Source: Agrobacterium salinitolerans (GTDB lineage Bacteria; Pseudomonadota; Alphaproteobacteria; Rhizobiales; Rhizobiaceae). From it: a stretch of DNA of 64,000 bases. Below the pieces are notes generated by a model. The model was not told the DNA's origin, did not search any database, and saw only the letters and a program-made list of their open reading frames with translations. Location: NCBI RefSeq assembly GCF_002008225.1, contig NZ_MRDH01000016.1, positions 240 to 64,239 of the forward strand. Reading direction: 5' to 3'. Below are positions 1 to 9,283 of this stretch, one piece after another. Made by a program: the position numbers and the translations under genes. How positions within the stretch are numbered: position 1 is the first letter of the stretch; the number at the start of each line of letters is the position of its first letter.

Positions 1-56
1 ATCTCGAGAGCGGTCTGTTCAGGAGCAGGTTTCTTCAACATGTCCCAATGAATCAT
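1..56 (-). CDS. IS1182/IS5-like transposase, N-terminal fragment (cut by window edge)
   Basis: Eighteen codons of an open frame enter from the window edge. The peptide begins MIHWDMLKKPAPEQTALE, and the stretch from MLKKPAPEQ onward resembles the N-terminus of IS1182/IS5-type transposases known from rhizobia and Burkholderia (recalled from family knowledge, not searched). Start is ATG at 56 behind a GGGGG run, or the internal ATG at 41. A hairpin covers the GGGGG run (see the regulatory entry). The rest of the gene and the other IS end lie outside the window. Without those, a non-transposase identity cannot be excluded. Confidence 0.45.
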   Translation of the reverse strand, partial: MIHWDMLKKPAPEQTALE

Positions 57-96
57 AAACCCCCAGCTCACGCCAGGGGTTTGTCAGCAGTCTGAG
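57..96 (-). mobile_element. Probable terminal region of the insertion sequence, with ribosome-site hairpin
   Basis: Arms AAACCCC (57-64 region) and GGGGTTT (76-82) form a hairpin immediately upstream of the transposase start, so a transcript on the minus strand would fold its own GGGGG ribosome site away. The following bases TTTGTCAGCAGTCTGAG (80-96) look like the IS end. Exact terminal repeats and target duplication cannot be fixed from one end. Confidence 0.4.
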
Positions 97-121
97 CCCG
101 CCGGTAACGGCGGGTTTTTTG
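97..121 (+). terminator. Intrinsic terminator hairpin
   Basis: CCCGCCG (97-103), loop GTAA, CGGCGGG (108-114), then six T. It reads as a terminator for plus-strand transcription entering from the left. On the minus strand it lacks a T run, so it is not a good terminator for the DUF882 gene at 157. Confidence 0.75.
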
Positions 122-156
122 TTGGCCTCTCGGCCGTCTTCCTTATGAAAGTTGGC

Positions 157-2046
157 TCAGTGCATCTTCACCGGCGTGCTGAAGCGGCTGGATTCGATGG
201 CCGCGGCACCGGGCTTGAAGCTCGCGGAGGTCGCGGAAGCCGACATATCGTTGCTGAGCATGCGATTGGCGACAACACGCGGCGCCTTTACCGAGCGTCC
301 GGTCGTACCCTTGTTCTGGTTGAGCGCCCAATCCGAAATAAGATCCTGCGTCAGGCGTCCACCGCCCACCATGGCCTGCTGGGAAACGGCGGCATCCTGT
401 TTGCTCGGGCGCGAACCCTTGGTCGGAAGGCCGGCGCTGAGGCCGCCATTGATGGCAGGCTTCAGGTCGAAAGCATCACCGAAGCCAGCCTGCGGTTCGG
501 CCTTGGCCGTTTCGACGGGCGCAACGGTAACCTTGTGGTTGACGGCGGCCGGGAATGGCGCAGCTGTTGGCATCGCGGCCGACTGGACCTGCGACCGGGC
601 GGCCTGACTGCTCTGTTCAAGAGCGGCAACCACCGTGGGCGAAAGCGTACCCTGTTGCGCCTCGGCGAGATCGTCCTCACCTTCAGCGTCGGCATTGGCC
701 GCCGCCAGCAGGGCTTCCGCCACGGCCGGACGATTGGCGGGAACCGGAACAGAGGCGAGTTCGCCGGTTGCAACCGGTGTCGCACCCTCTACAGAAGCCG
801 TCAGGATCGATCCTTCCGCATCACCTCTCATGCCGCGCGGGCCGAGAAGCGTGGGCACCGGAACGGATACCTCAGCCAGATCGGCAAATTGCTGGCGCTC
901 GGCAGGCGCGGAAGCCGGCGTCGGCGTGGTCGCCGCCTGCAGGGCATCCTGCGCGGCATTGCGAGCCGGAGAATAAAGCGCCGTCGCAAGGCCGGTATTG
1001 GCAGGCGGCTGATTGCCGAAGGCGGGTCGGGCCGTCGGCAGCGGCGCATCGTTTACACCCGGAAGCGTCTGTGCCGAAGCAACTGCAATCGTGGGTTCAG
1101 GCTCCGGAGCCGCCGGGCGAGCAACGGCGGGGCGCTCTGCGGGCGCCGGCGCTGCGATGCTATCTGGATCTTCATCCTCGTCACCGCCGCCAAAGAGGGC
1201 CTGCAACAGCGTCTTGCGCTTGCCGCCGCCAGATGAGGCAGGGCCTGCACCGGCGCTGGAAGCAACCTGAATGGAGGAGGAGCTGACGCGCTTCTTGTAA
1301 TCGGCAAGCGCCTGCTCATAACCGGGAAGCGGCTTGCCGTCGGAAGGAAGATGCAGCGTATTGCCGTTCGGGAAGATGCGGACGAGTTCTTGGCGGCTCA
1401 TGCGCGGCCAGGCGCGAACGCCGCCGACATCCATGTGCACGAAGGGAGAGCCTGAGGTCGGATAAAAGCCGACGCCGCCGATCTGCATCTGCATGCCGAT
1501 TTCGCGAAGACGGGCAAGCTTCACACCGGGGATATAAAAGTCCATGGCCTTGCCGAGCATATGCTGGCTTTTTTCCGCAACGCCCTTCGTGCGTGAGCGC
1601 AGCAGACCATTGGTCTCGGGCGAACGGAAGGCCGAAACAACGTTGATATAGTCAGTCGCGCCACTGCGGCGATAAACTTCCCAGACGAGATCGAAAAGGC
1701 GCGGATCCATGCGTGTCGGCTGGTTGCGACGCCAGTCGCGCAGGAATCGGTTCAGCTCCTGCAGACCTTTCTGGTCATATTTTCCATTGCGCTTGAAGGT
1801 GATGACCGCCTTCTCGCGTGTATGAATATAATACAGTTTGAGGCTGCGTGTTTCGGCGGCGGCTTCCGTCGCCGAAACACCGACGAAAGGCATTGCGGCG
1901 AGCATCAGGCAGGCAAAGGTGACAGCGCGCGCCGACAGCTTCGTGCATATATCCTTGATCAAGCCGCGCGCGACCTTGGTCGAAAGCGCGTTATTCCGAT
2001 GCAGATATGGCAATTCGATCCCCGCCTGGAAGACAATTTCTGTCAC
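157..2046 (-). CDS. DUF882 / peptidase M15-like cell-wall protein with long low-complexity tail
   Basis: A 629-residue protein. Residues 30-64 hold a basic stretch and a hydrophobic segment ending in an Ala-rich cleavage-like site, so export is expected. Residues 67-220 match the DUF882 (YcbK/MepK-like, M15 fold) family, which includes murein endopeptidases. The metal-site pattern is visible: H162 and D169 in SQHMLGKAMDF, and H204 with D206 in FVHMDVGG. From about 250 to 629 the chain is Ala/Pro/Glu-rich without a recognisable domain, far longer than single-domain members. The first codon is GTG; the leader before the hydrophobic segment is long, so a later start is possible. Murein hydrolysis is inferred from the family. 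Confidence 0.8.
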   Translation of the reverse strand: MTEIVFQAGIELPYLHRNNALSTKVARGLIKDICTKLSARAVTFACLMLAAMPFVGVSATEAAAETRSLKLYYIHTREKAVITFKRNGKYDQKGLQELNRFLRDWRRNQPTRMDPRLFDLVWEVYRRSGATDYINVVSAFRSPETNGLLRSRTKGVAEKSQHMLGKAMDFYIPGVKLARLREIGMQMQIGGVGFYPTSGSPFVHMDVGGVRAWPRMSRQELVRIFPNGNTLHLPSDGKPLPGYEQALADYKKRVSSSSIQVASSAGAGPASSGGGKRKTLLQALFGGGDEDEDPDSIAAPAPAERPAVARPAAPEPEPTIAVASAQTLPGVNDAPLPTARPAFGNQPPANTGLATALYSPARNAAQDALQAATTPTPASAPAERQQFADLAEVSVPVPTLLGPRGMRGDAEGSILTASVEGATPVATGELASVPVPANRPAVAEALLAAANADAEGEDDLAEAQQGTLSPTVVAALEQSSQAARSQVQSAAMPTAAPFPAAVNHKVTVAPVETAKAEPQAGFGDAFDLKPAINGGLSAGLPTKGSRPSKQDAAVSQQAMVGGGRLTQDLISDWALNQNKGTTGRSVKAPRVVANRMLSNDMSASATSASFKPGAAAIESSRFSTPVKMH

Positions 2047-2222
2047 ATTGCCTCAAATGAACGTCAAATACGGTGACACGATGGCAAAATTGCCACACAC
2101 ATACAACCTTCCTCTATATAGTGAATCAGCCACTAACAAGAGGTTTATAGACGGTAAGCGGATATCCTTGCTCAGAAGTTAACGAATTTTGCGATCTGCC
2201 TCCAAATGCGGGGTTTGTGCCG

Positions 2223-3770
2223 TTAGGCTGCATCTCGAAGGGGATCGTCGGGATCGATGCCATAATCCTTCAGCTTGCGATAAAGCGTCGAGCGGCCAAT
2301 GCCGAGCTTTCTGGCGACCTGGCTCATCTGGCCGCGATAGAAGCGCAGAGCGAAACGGATGAGTTCTTCCTCGATTTCTGCCAGTTTGCGGATGTTGCCC
2401 GATTCATCCATGCTGGAGATCAGGTTTCCGCCCCGGTAGATGGTGGTGGAAATATCCGACGGCTCCTCGATGACGGCATGGCTTTCAGCAACCGCCGGAG
2501 GGGGCGGTGAATAGGCCGCAAGCTTCAGCGATGCCCCTGAAGGCGAGCGAATGACATCGTCCGCGTCGTCGCCGGTCGAAAATTCCGGCAGTTGCAGGGC
2601 GATCTGCGGAAAATCGGAATCTGACAGTTCCTCACCCTGCGACAGCACCACGGCGCGGAAGACGGCGTTTTCGAGCTGACGGATATTACCCGGCCAGTCA
2701 TAGGCCGTGAGCAGCGCCAGCGCGCTGGCGTCAAGGCCAACAGGATTGGGCAATTTCTGTTCCGCCGAAAAGCGCTCGGCGAAAACGCGCGCCAGATGGG
2801 GAATATCTTCCTTGCGGCGGCGTAGCGCCGGAATGGTGATCGGGAAGACGTTGAGGCGATAATAAAGGTCCTCGCGGAATCGGCCTTCCTTCACCTCTTC
2901 GATGAGGTTCTTGTTGGTGGCGGAAATCAGCCGCACATTCACCTTCTGCACCCGTGCGGAGCCGACGGTTTCGATTTCGCCTTGCTGGACCGCGCGCAGC
3001 AGCTTCACCTGCACATCCAGCGGCAGATCGCCGATTTCATCGAGGAACAGCGTGCCGCCGTCCGCCTCCATGAATTTGCCGACATGTTTTTCCGTCGCGC
3101 CCGTGAAGGCTCCCTTTTCATGGCCGAAGAGGATACTTTCCACGAGATTATGGGGAATGGCGCCGCAATTGACGGTGATGAAGGCCTTATTCGCCCTGTC
3201 TCCGGCCGACTGGATGGCGCGGGCGACCATTTCCTTGCCCACACCGGATTCGCCTTCCAGCACCACGGGAATGCTGGACTGGGCAGCGCGCTGCGCGAGT
3301 TCGATAACCCTCAGCATTGCCGGGCTTGCGGAAACGATATCGGTAAAATTCACTGCATTGCTCCGTCCGCGCCTTCCCGTGCGGGCTTTTGCCTCTCTCC
3401 TGTCGAGCTTGAGCGCATTGGAGATGGCAGCGCCGATCCTTTCCGGCGAAACCGGCTTGACGACGAAATCGAAAGCGCCGGCGCGCATGGCCTGTACGAC
3501 GGTATCGATGCCGCCCTGACCGGTCTGAACGATGACAGGAACATCGGTGCCGACTTCGCCGATAGCTTTGAGAAAGGTAAGCCCGTCCATTTCAGGCATC
3601 ATGAGGTCGAGGACAATGACGTTGATCTCGCCGCTATATTGCTTGAGCAGTTCCAGCCCCGCCTTGCCGTTTTCGGCAAGCAAGGCGAGATGCCCATAAC
3701 GTTCCACCGCATTTTTGAGCAGGCGGCGCTGGACGGGATCATCGTCTATCACGAGAACATGCGCGGTCAT
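2223..3770 (-). CDS. Sigma-54-dependent response regulator (NtrC family)
   Basis: A 515-residue transcription activator. The receiver domain (about 3-120) has acidic residues D10/D11, phospho-acceptor D55 and K105. The AAA+ domain (about 143-380) has Walker A GESGVGKE at 173-180, the sigma-54 contact loop GAFTGA at 220-225 and Walker B LFLDE at 241-245. A Fis-type helix-turn-helix lies near 478-505. It would be activated by phosphorylation and drive RpoN promoters. No sensor kinase gene is adjacent, so it is an orphan here and its signal is unknown. It is separated from the DUF882 gene by a 176-base gap and is transcribed away from pepF. Confidence 0.93.
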   Translation of the reverse strand: MTAHVLVIDDDPVQRRLLKNAVERYGHLALLAENGKAGLELLKQYSGEINVIVLDLMMPEMDGLTFLKAIGEVGTDVPVIVQTGQGGIDTVVQAMRAGAFDFVVKPVSPERIGAAISNALKLDRREAKARTGRRGRSNAVNFTDIVSASPAMLRVIELAQRAAQSSIPVVLEGESGVGKEMVARAIQSAGDRANKAFITVNCGAIPHNLVESILFGHEKGAFTGATEKHVGKFMEADGGTLFLDEIGDLPLDVQVKLLRAVQQGEIETVGSARVQKVNVRLISATNKNLIEEVKEGRFREDLYYRLNVFPITIPALRRRKEDIPHLARVFAERFSAEQKLPNPVGLDASALALLTAYDWPGNIRQLENAVFRAVVLSQGEELSDSDFPQIALQLPEFSTGDDADDVIRSPSGASLKLAAYSPPPPAVAESHAVIEEPSDISTTIYRGGNLISSMDESGNIRKLAEIEEELIRFALRFYRGQMSQVARKLGIGRSTLYRKLKDYGIDPDDPLRDAA

Positions 3771-3939
3771 TTTTAGCTCCGGTTTCCGGTTTATGGACCT
3801 GCTTCATGCGGTCCCTTATTCCGCACTCTGGCATGGGAGACTTGAACATCCAGTTTTGAGAATTGCTTGCATTTTATCCATTGCCGCGGGAAACAAGGTC
3901 CCCATATGCTTCGCACGCATAATCAGAAGGACACGTTCG

Positions 3940-5790
3940 ATGACCCTCAACCGCCCGACCCCGCAACCCGTCTTCTCCCTTGCCGAAACCGCCGGTCCGG
4001 CACTTGGCGACCTTCCCGGCTGGAAGCTCTCGGACCTCTATCCATCGGGGGATTCGCCGGAATACAAGGGCGATCTCGACAAGGCGGCGTCGATGGCGGC
4101 GGCTTTCGAGGAGAAATGGAAGGGCAGGCTTGAAGCTGCTGCAAAGGCGACGGGCGACAAGGGCATCGGCGCGGCGCTCAAGGAATATGAAGCGCTGGAT
4201 GATCTCATCGGCCGCATCGGCTCCTTTGCCGGGCTCACCTATTTTTCCGATACGTCGAACCCGGCAAACGGCAAGCTTTACGGCGATGCCCAGGCGAAGC
4301 TGACGGATATTTCCTCCCACCTCCTGTTCTTCACCCTTGAGCTCAACCGCATCGATGACGCCACAATGGACGCCTGCATGGCGAATGACGCAGTAGCGGG
4401 TCACTACCGCCCCTGGCTGGTGGATTTGCGCAAGGACAAGCCGCACCAGCTCGACGATCAGCTTGAACAGCTTTTCCTCGAAAAATCGATGACCAGCGCA
4501 GCGGCCTTCAACCGCCTGTTCGATGAAACGATGGCCGATCTGCGTTTCGACATAGACGGTGCGAGCCTGCCGCTGGAAGTGACGCTCAACATGCTGCAGG
4601 AGCCGGAGCCGGAAACCCGCAAGAAGGCGGCTCAGGCGCTGAGCGCCACCTTCAAGGACAATCTGCGCGTCTTCACGCTCATCACCAACACGCTCGCCAA
4701 GGACAAGGATATTTCCGACCGCTGGCGCAAATTCGAGGATATTGCCGATAGCCGTCATCTCGCCAACCGCGTCGAGCGCGAAGTGGTCGATGCTTTGGCC
4801 GCGGCGGTCAAGAAAGCCTATCCGCGCCTCTCTCATCGTTATTACGCCATGAAGGCGAAATGGCTCGGCATGGAGCAGATGAATTATTGGGACCGCAACG
4901 CGCCGCTTCCCGATACGTCGAACACGATCATCCCTTGGGATGAGGCAAAGGACACGGTGCTTTCCGCCTATGGTAGTTTCGCCCCCGAGATGGCCGATAT
5001 TGCTCGTCGTTTCTTCGATGAAGAGTGGATCGACGCCCCCGCGCGCGCCGGCAAGGCGCCGGGCGCCTTCGCGCATCCGACCGTGCCTTCGGCCCATCCC
5101 TATGTGCTGGTCAACTATCTCGGTAAACCGCGTGACGTGATGACGCTTGCCCATGAGCTTGGTCACGGCGTTCATCAGGTTCTGGCCGGCGAACAGGGCG
5201 CCTTGATGTGCGCCACGCCGCTGACGCTTGCCGAGACAGCCTCCGTTTTCGGGGAAATGCTGACCTTCCGCAAGCTGCTTGACGACACCAGAGACATCAG
5301 GGAACGCAAGGCCATGCTCGCCCGCAAGGTCGAGGATATGATCAACACGGTCGTGCGCCAGATCGCTTTTTATGAATTCGAGCGCAAGCTGCATACCGCC
5401 CGCAAGCAGGGCGAGCTGACTTCCGGGCAGATCGGCGAATTGTGGCTGTCCGTTCAGGCCGAGAGCCTTGGTCCGGCGATCCGGATTTCCGAAGGCTACG
5501 AGACATGGTGGACCTACATCCCCCATTTCATTCACTCGCCCTTTTATGTTTATGCCTACGCCTTCGGCGACTGCCTGGTGAACTCGCTCTATGCGGTTTA
5601 TCAGAAGGCAGAGACGGGCTTTCAGGAGAAATATTTCGAGCTTCTGAAGGCGGGCGGCACCAAACACCATTCGGAGCTTCTGAAACCCTTCGGCCTCGAC
5701 GCGACCGATCCCTCGTTCTGGGACAAGGGGCTTTCGATGATCGAAGGGCTGATCGACGAGCTGGAAGCGCTGGATAACAAACAGGCTTAA
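3940..5790 (+). CDS. pepF: Oligoendopeptidase F, M3 family zinc metallopeptidase
   Basis: A 616-residue cytoplasmic peptidase that cleaves short peptides. The zinc motif HELGH is at 405-409, with the downstream glutamate ligand at E432 in LAETAS. Length and the C-terminal pattern (the SPFYVYAYAFG segment) fit the alphaproteobacterial PepF/M3 clade. The frame stays open upstream to 3715, but that extension overlaps the divergent regulator's start region and reads as non-coding; ATG 3940 begins the conserved part. No signal peptide is seen. The gene is probably transcribed alone, with 99 bases to the next start. Confidence 0.92.
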   Translation: MTLNRPTPQPVFSLAETAGPALGDLPGWKLSDLYPSGDSPEYKGDLDKAASMAAAFEEKWKGRLEAAAKATGDKGIGAALKEYEALDDLIGRIGSFAGLTYFSDTSNPANGKLYGDAQAKLTDISSHLLFFTLELNRIDDATMDACMANDAVAGHYRPWLVDLRKDKPHQLDDQLEQLFLEKSMTSAAAFNRLFDETMADLRFDIDGASLPLEVTLNMLQEPEPETRKKAAQALSATFKDNLRVFTLITNTLAKDKDISDRWRKFEDIADSRHLANRVEREVVDALAAAVKKAYPRLSHRYYAMKAKWLGMEQMNYWDRNAPLPDTSNTIIPWDEAKDTVLSAYGSFAPEMADIARRFFDEEWIDAPARAGKAPGAFAHPTVPSAHPYVLVNYLGKPRDVMTLAHELGHGVHQVLAGEQGALMCATPLTLAETASVFGEMLTFRKLLDDTRDIRERKAMLARKVEDMINTVVRQIAFYEFERKLHTARKQGELTSGQIGELWLSVQAESLGPAIRISEGYETWWTYIPHFIHSPFYVYAYAFGDCLVNSLYAVYQKAETGFQEKYFELLKAGGTKHHSELLKPFGLDATDPSFWDKGLSMIEGLIDELEALDNKQA

Positions 5791-5889
5791 TCTCTTCCGC
5801 CGGCAGGGCTATCCTATTTCGGACAAGCTTTGCCGGTTGATATTGCCGGCGGAAACACCGGTAAACAATTCAGGCGACGAGCACAGGTA

Positions 5890-6525
5890 ATGAAACGCAA
5901 ACCCGCCGATCTGACCTTGAGGGAAACCTTGCGCTGGGAGCCGCAGACCGGCTTTCAGCGCATCGACCAGCATATGCGCCGATTGCTGCGCTCGGCCGAC
6001 GCGCTCGGTTTTCGCGCGCCGGTCAATGCGCTTCAGGTACTGGAAAAGAAGGTGGGCGGAGAAAAGCCGCTCTGCGTCAGGCTGGTCATGAACTACAAGG
6101 GCGAACTCGACGTCGAAACCGCCGACTTCCAGCCCTTGCGGCAGGATACCGTCTGGCGGGTTCGCATCGCCCGGCAGACCACGCTCGATTCTTCCGACAC
6201 CTTCTATCGTCACAAGTCCTCACGCCGCGAGCCCTATGACGCCGCCCGGGCCGAATTTTCAGCCGGAGAGGCCGACGAGGTTCTGCTCCTCAACGAGCGC
6301 GGCGAGTTGTGCGAGGGATCGTCGACCAGCATTTTCGTCGAAATGCCGGATGGGCAATTGCTGACGCCGCCGCTCGACAGCGGCATTCTGCCGGGTGTGC
6401 TGCGCGCCGATCTGATCCGCGACCGCAGGGCGCGCGGACAGTCGCTGAAACCGGACGACATTGCCGGCCGGAAACTCTTCGTCGGCAATTCGCTGCATGG
6501 ATTGATTGCGGCGGAACTCGTCTAA
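5890..6525 (+). CDS. Aminotransferase class IV family protein (4-amino-4-deoxychorismate lyase-like)
   Basis: A 211-residue PLP enzyme of fold type IV. The PLP lysine probably lies in the FYRHKSSRR segment, and the class IV block ELCEGSSTSIFVE followed by PPLDSGILPGVLR is clear. Small alphaproteobacterial members are usually annotated PabC-like (folate pathway: aminodeoxychorismate to p-aminobenzoate plus pyruvate), but branched-chain or D-amino-acid aminotransferases share the fold, so the substrate is an inference. ATG 5890 follows a weak AGGT and starts the conserved region; the frame is open to 5830. Its 3' end overlaps the convergent GGDEF gene by 4 bases. No pabA or pabB is adjacent. 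Confidence 0.8.
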   Translation: MKRKPADLTLRETLRWEPQTGFQRIDQHMRRLLRSADALGFRAPVNALQVLEKKVGGEKPLCVRLVMNYKGELDVETADFQPLRQDTVWRVRIARQTTLDSSDTFYRHKSSRREPYDAARAEFSAGEADEVLLLNERGELCEGSSTSIFVEMPDGQLLTPPLDSGILPGVLRADLIRDRRARGQSLKPDDIAGRKLFVGNSLHGLIAAELV

Positions 6526-7472
6526 ACAGTCACCGCTAGAAGCCGGTCGCGGCCTTTGTCCTTGGCCGCATAAAGAGCCTGATCCGCCCGCATGAAAACA
6601 TCATCCGTGCTTTCCGGTGCGCGATACACCGTCAGCCCGGCCGAGCAGCTATAGGAAAAATCCGGGAATTCAGAGAGGGGTCTCGAAAGACGCACCTTCT
6701 GCAGCAGCTGTTCAACGATCTCCCGGCCCTCGGCCACCGTGCTGCGCGGCAGGATGAGCATGAATTCCTCGCCGCCGATCCTGCCGAAACAATCCACCCG
6801 CCGGATGACGGAATGGGCGATGCCGACGAAATCGCGAAGCACCGCATCCCCGCATTTATGGCCGAAACGATCGTTGATCTGCTTGAAGAAATCGATATCG
6901 AGCGTGCACAGGCAAAAGGGCGTTTCCAGCCCCTTGGTAACCCGCTCCACCTGCAGAGCCAGCTTGGCGAAGACGAAGCGGCGGTTTGCGGTCCCGGTCA
7001 ATTCATCCGTCTGCGAGGCGCGCACCGCCAGATCCCTGTCCTGTCTTAGCGTCCTGTAACCTTGGCGCAATTCGGTAACGTCGCTTGCGACACACAGCAT
7101 CCAGCCATCCTGCTGCACCGTTTCCGTCATCCAGAACCAGCGGCCGTCATACATGTCCATCTCAAAGGCGCGATAAGGCAGCTTGCCGCGTCGGGATTGC
7201 GCCGACAACAGCCACCCCTCGAAATCACTGTTGCGGACGACGACGCCGCTGCGCAGCCGATGGTTCAACCGCATGATGTCCGCCCAGGTCGGAAAATCGC
7301 CGGCAGCAAGCTGAAAGCTTTCCCGAAACGACGGATTGGCATGGCGCAACCGATCCTCGGAATCGTAAAGGGCAATAAGAACGGGGGTGGCGCTCTGAAG
7401 CGCTGCGACACGCTCGATAAGATTATTCAACGGGCAACTCCCCTGCGATGGCGAAAACTCCCCCGTCGTCAT
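6522..7472 (-). CDS. Diguanylate cyclase with N-terminal PAS-like sensor
   Basis: A 316-residue soluble protein. Residues 18-140 look like a PAS-type sensor fold (including GRWFWMTETV and ending in the DVTELRQ linker), followed by a GGDEF domain at about 150-316. The active-site motif is GGEEF at 233-237, a functional variant. RRVD at 224-227, five residues before it, is an intact RxxD inhibitory site, so product feedback by c-di-GMP is expected. It should make c-di-GMP from two GTP. The gene is divergent from homospermidine synthase and shares a 216-base intergenic region with it. Confidence 0.92.
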   Translation of the reverse strand: MTTGEFSPSQGSCPLNNLIERVAALQSATPVLIALYDSEDRLRHANPSFRESFQLAAGDFPTWADIMRLNHRLRSGVVVRNSDFEGWLLSAQSRRGKLPYRAFEMDMYDGRWFWMTETVQQDGWMLCVASDVTELRQGYRTLRQDRDLAVRASQTDELTGTANRRFVFAKLALQVERVTKGLETPFCLCTLDIDFFKQINDRFGHKCGDAVLRDFVGIAHSVIRRVDCFGRIGGEEFMLILPRSTVAEGREIVEQLLQKVRLSRPLSEFPDFSYSCSAGLTVYRAPESTDDVFMRADQALYAAKDKGRDRLLAVTV

Positions 7473-7587
7473 CCGGCCAAAGCCCCCAAGCCTTTGGACA
7501 TAGAGAGGAAAAGGAGAACTTAATTATAAACGCACTCTCTAAAATGCGAAGAGGCAGAATGCGGTGAAAAGGCTGCCCGAACCCGTC

Positions 7588-7617
7588 CTGTCATAACCAT
7601 CGTCATATGTCCGTCAT
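7588..7617 (+). promoter_or_regulatory. Tandem GTCAT repeats resembling a Pho box
   Basis: CTGTCAT (7588-7594), TCGTCAT (7600-7606) and CCGTCAT (7611-7617) repeat at 12- and 11-base steps, the last two with the N4 spacing of a PhoB box (CTGTCAT-N4-CTGTCAT). They lie about 100 bases upstream of hss and within the region shared with the GGDEF gene. This is a motif match by eye only. Confidence 0.35.
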
Positions 7618-7688
7618 CCACCTGCCCTTTATTGTGGCACGCTTTTGTGATCTAGCTTACTTATTGGCTAAAAAAGGAAAATTGACGA

Positions 7689-9134
7689 ATGACGGATGCA
7701 AACCACCCGATTTACGGCGATATTGACGGCCCCATCATCATGATCGGCTTCGGCTCCATCGGGCGCGGTACTCTTCCGTTGATCGAACGTCATTTCAATT
7801 TCGACAGGACCCGGCTCGTCGTCATCGACCCGCGCGAGGACATCGCGGCCTTTCTGGCCGAAAGGAACATCCGCCATATCCAGACGCATCTGACCAAGGA
7901 AAATTACCGCGAGATTTTGAAGCCGCTCCTCAAGGGCGTTCAGGGCCAGGGCTTCTGCGTCAATCTTTCGGTCGATGCCGCCTCCGTCGATCTGATGCGG
8001 ATTTGCCGCAAGCATGGCATGCTTTACATCGACACGGTCGTCGAACCCTGGCCCGGGTTTTATTTCGACGCCGATGCCGACAATGCGTCCCGTACCAACT
8101 ATTCGCTACGCGAGACCATGTTGAAGGAAAGGGCGCGCAAGCCGGGCGGCACGACGGCGGTTTCCACCTGCGGCGCCAATCCGGGCATGGTGTCCTGGTT
8201 CGTGAAACAGGCGCTCGTCAATCTCGCCAAGGATACCGGCCACGACATCGAGGAGCCACAGCCACATGACCGGGAGGGCTGGTCAAAGCTGATGAAGCGG
8301 CTTGGCGTCAAAGGCGTTCACGTGGCCGAACGCGACACCCAGCGGGCGAAGGAACCCAAGCCCTTCGGCGCTTTCTGGAACACATGGTCCGTTGAAGGTT
8401 TTATCGCGGAGGGTTTTCAGCCCGCCGAACTCGGCTGGGGAACACATGAAAACTGGATGCCGAAAAACGCGAAAAAACAGAAAAAGGGAAGCAAGGCGGC
8501 GATCTATCTCGACCAGCCCGGCGCCAATACGCGGGTGCGGACATGGTGTCCGGGTCTGGGTCCGCAATATGGATTTCTCGTAACGCATAACGAAGCGATT
8601 TCGATTTCCGACTATTTCACCGTCCGCAACGATGATGGCGACGTGACGTATCGGCCGACCTGCCATTATGCCTATCATCCCTGCAACGACGCCATTCTTT
8701 CCCTGCATGAACTTTTCGGCAATGGCGGCACCCCTCAGCCCATCCAGCATGTGCTTACCGAAGACGAGCTTGTCGACGGCGCTGATGAACTCGGCGTTCT
8801 TCTTTATGGCCATGACAGGAATGCCTATTGGTATGGGTCGCGGTTGAGCCTGCAGGAGGCGCGTTTGCTTGCGCCCAGCCAGAATGCCACCGGATTGCAG
8901 GTCAGTTCCGCGGTTCTGGCCGGCATGGTCTGGGCAATCGAAAATCCTGAAGCCGGCATCGTCGAGGCGGATGAAATGGATTACCGCCGTTGTCTCGAGG
9001 TGCAGCGCCCCTATCTCGGACCCGTGGAGGGCCATTATACCGACTGGAAACCGACCGATGGTCGCCCCGGCCTGTTTCCCGACAACATCGATACGTCTGA
9101 CCCCTGGCAGTTTCGCAACATCCTCGTGCGCTGA
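7689..9134 (+). CDS. hss: Homospermidine synthase
   Basis: A 481-residue NAD-dependent enzyme that makes sym-homospermidine by aminobutyl transfer between two putrescines (or from spermidine). The N-terminus carries the dinucleotide-binding GFGSIGRG at 20-27. Conserved blocks such as TVVEPWPGFYFD and STCGANPGMVSWFVKQAL, and the length (about 477 in Blastochloris), match the bacterial HSS family. ATG 7689 has AAGGA ten bases upstream. Homospermidine is the typical polyamine of Rhizobiales, so the gene fits the host. It is monocistronic and divergent from a diguanylate cyclase. Confidence 0.95.
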   Translation: MTDANHPIYGDIDGPIIMIGFGSIGRGTLPLIERHFNFDRTRLVVIDPREDIAAFLAERNIRHIQTHLTKENYREILKPLLKGVQGQGFCVNLSVDAASVDLMRICRKHGMLYIDTVVEPWPGFYFDADADNASRTNYSLRETMLKERARKPGGTTAVSTCGANPGMVSWFVKQALVNLAKDTGHDIEEPQPHDREGWSKLMKRLGVKGVHVAERDTQRAKEPKPFGAFWNTWSVEGFIAEGFQPAELGWGTHENWMPKNAKKQKKGSKAAIYLDQPGANTRVRTWCPGLGPQYGFLVTHNEAISISDYFTVRNDDGDVTYRPTCHYAYHPCNDAILSLHELFGNGGTPQPIQHVLTEDELVDGADELGVLLYGHDRNAYWYGSRLSLQEARLLAPSQNATGLQVSSAVLAGMVWAIENPEAGIVEADEMDYRRCLEVQRPYLGPVEGHYTDWKPTDGRPGLFPDNIDTSDPWQFRNILVR

Positions 9135-9283
9135 CGGGACGGAGTCTCATATTTGTCACGCAGAGGCTTTCCTGAATGACGTCAGGAACCGGGGAGAGCG
9201 AGCAACGTTGCCTTGAAATAAGAAACGCTTCACGGCATGGTCGAAGCATAGAAAGTTTCATCGAATCGCAGGAGAACAGGCTC

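Noticed and set aside
145-1236. Plus-strand frames opposite the DUF882 protein tail
   Set aside because: Arg/Gly-rich shadows of an Ala/Pro-rich coding region.
3874-5670. 598-codon frame antisense to pepF
   Set aside because: Same effect of codon bias; His/Arg/Gly-rich translation without family resemblance.
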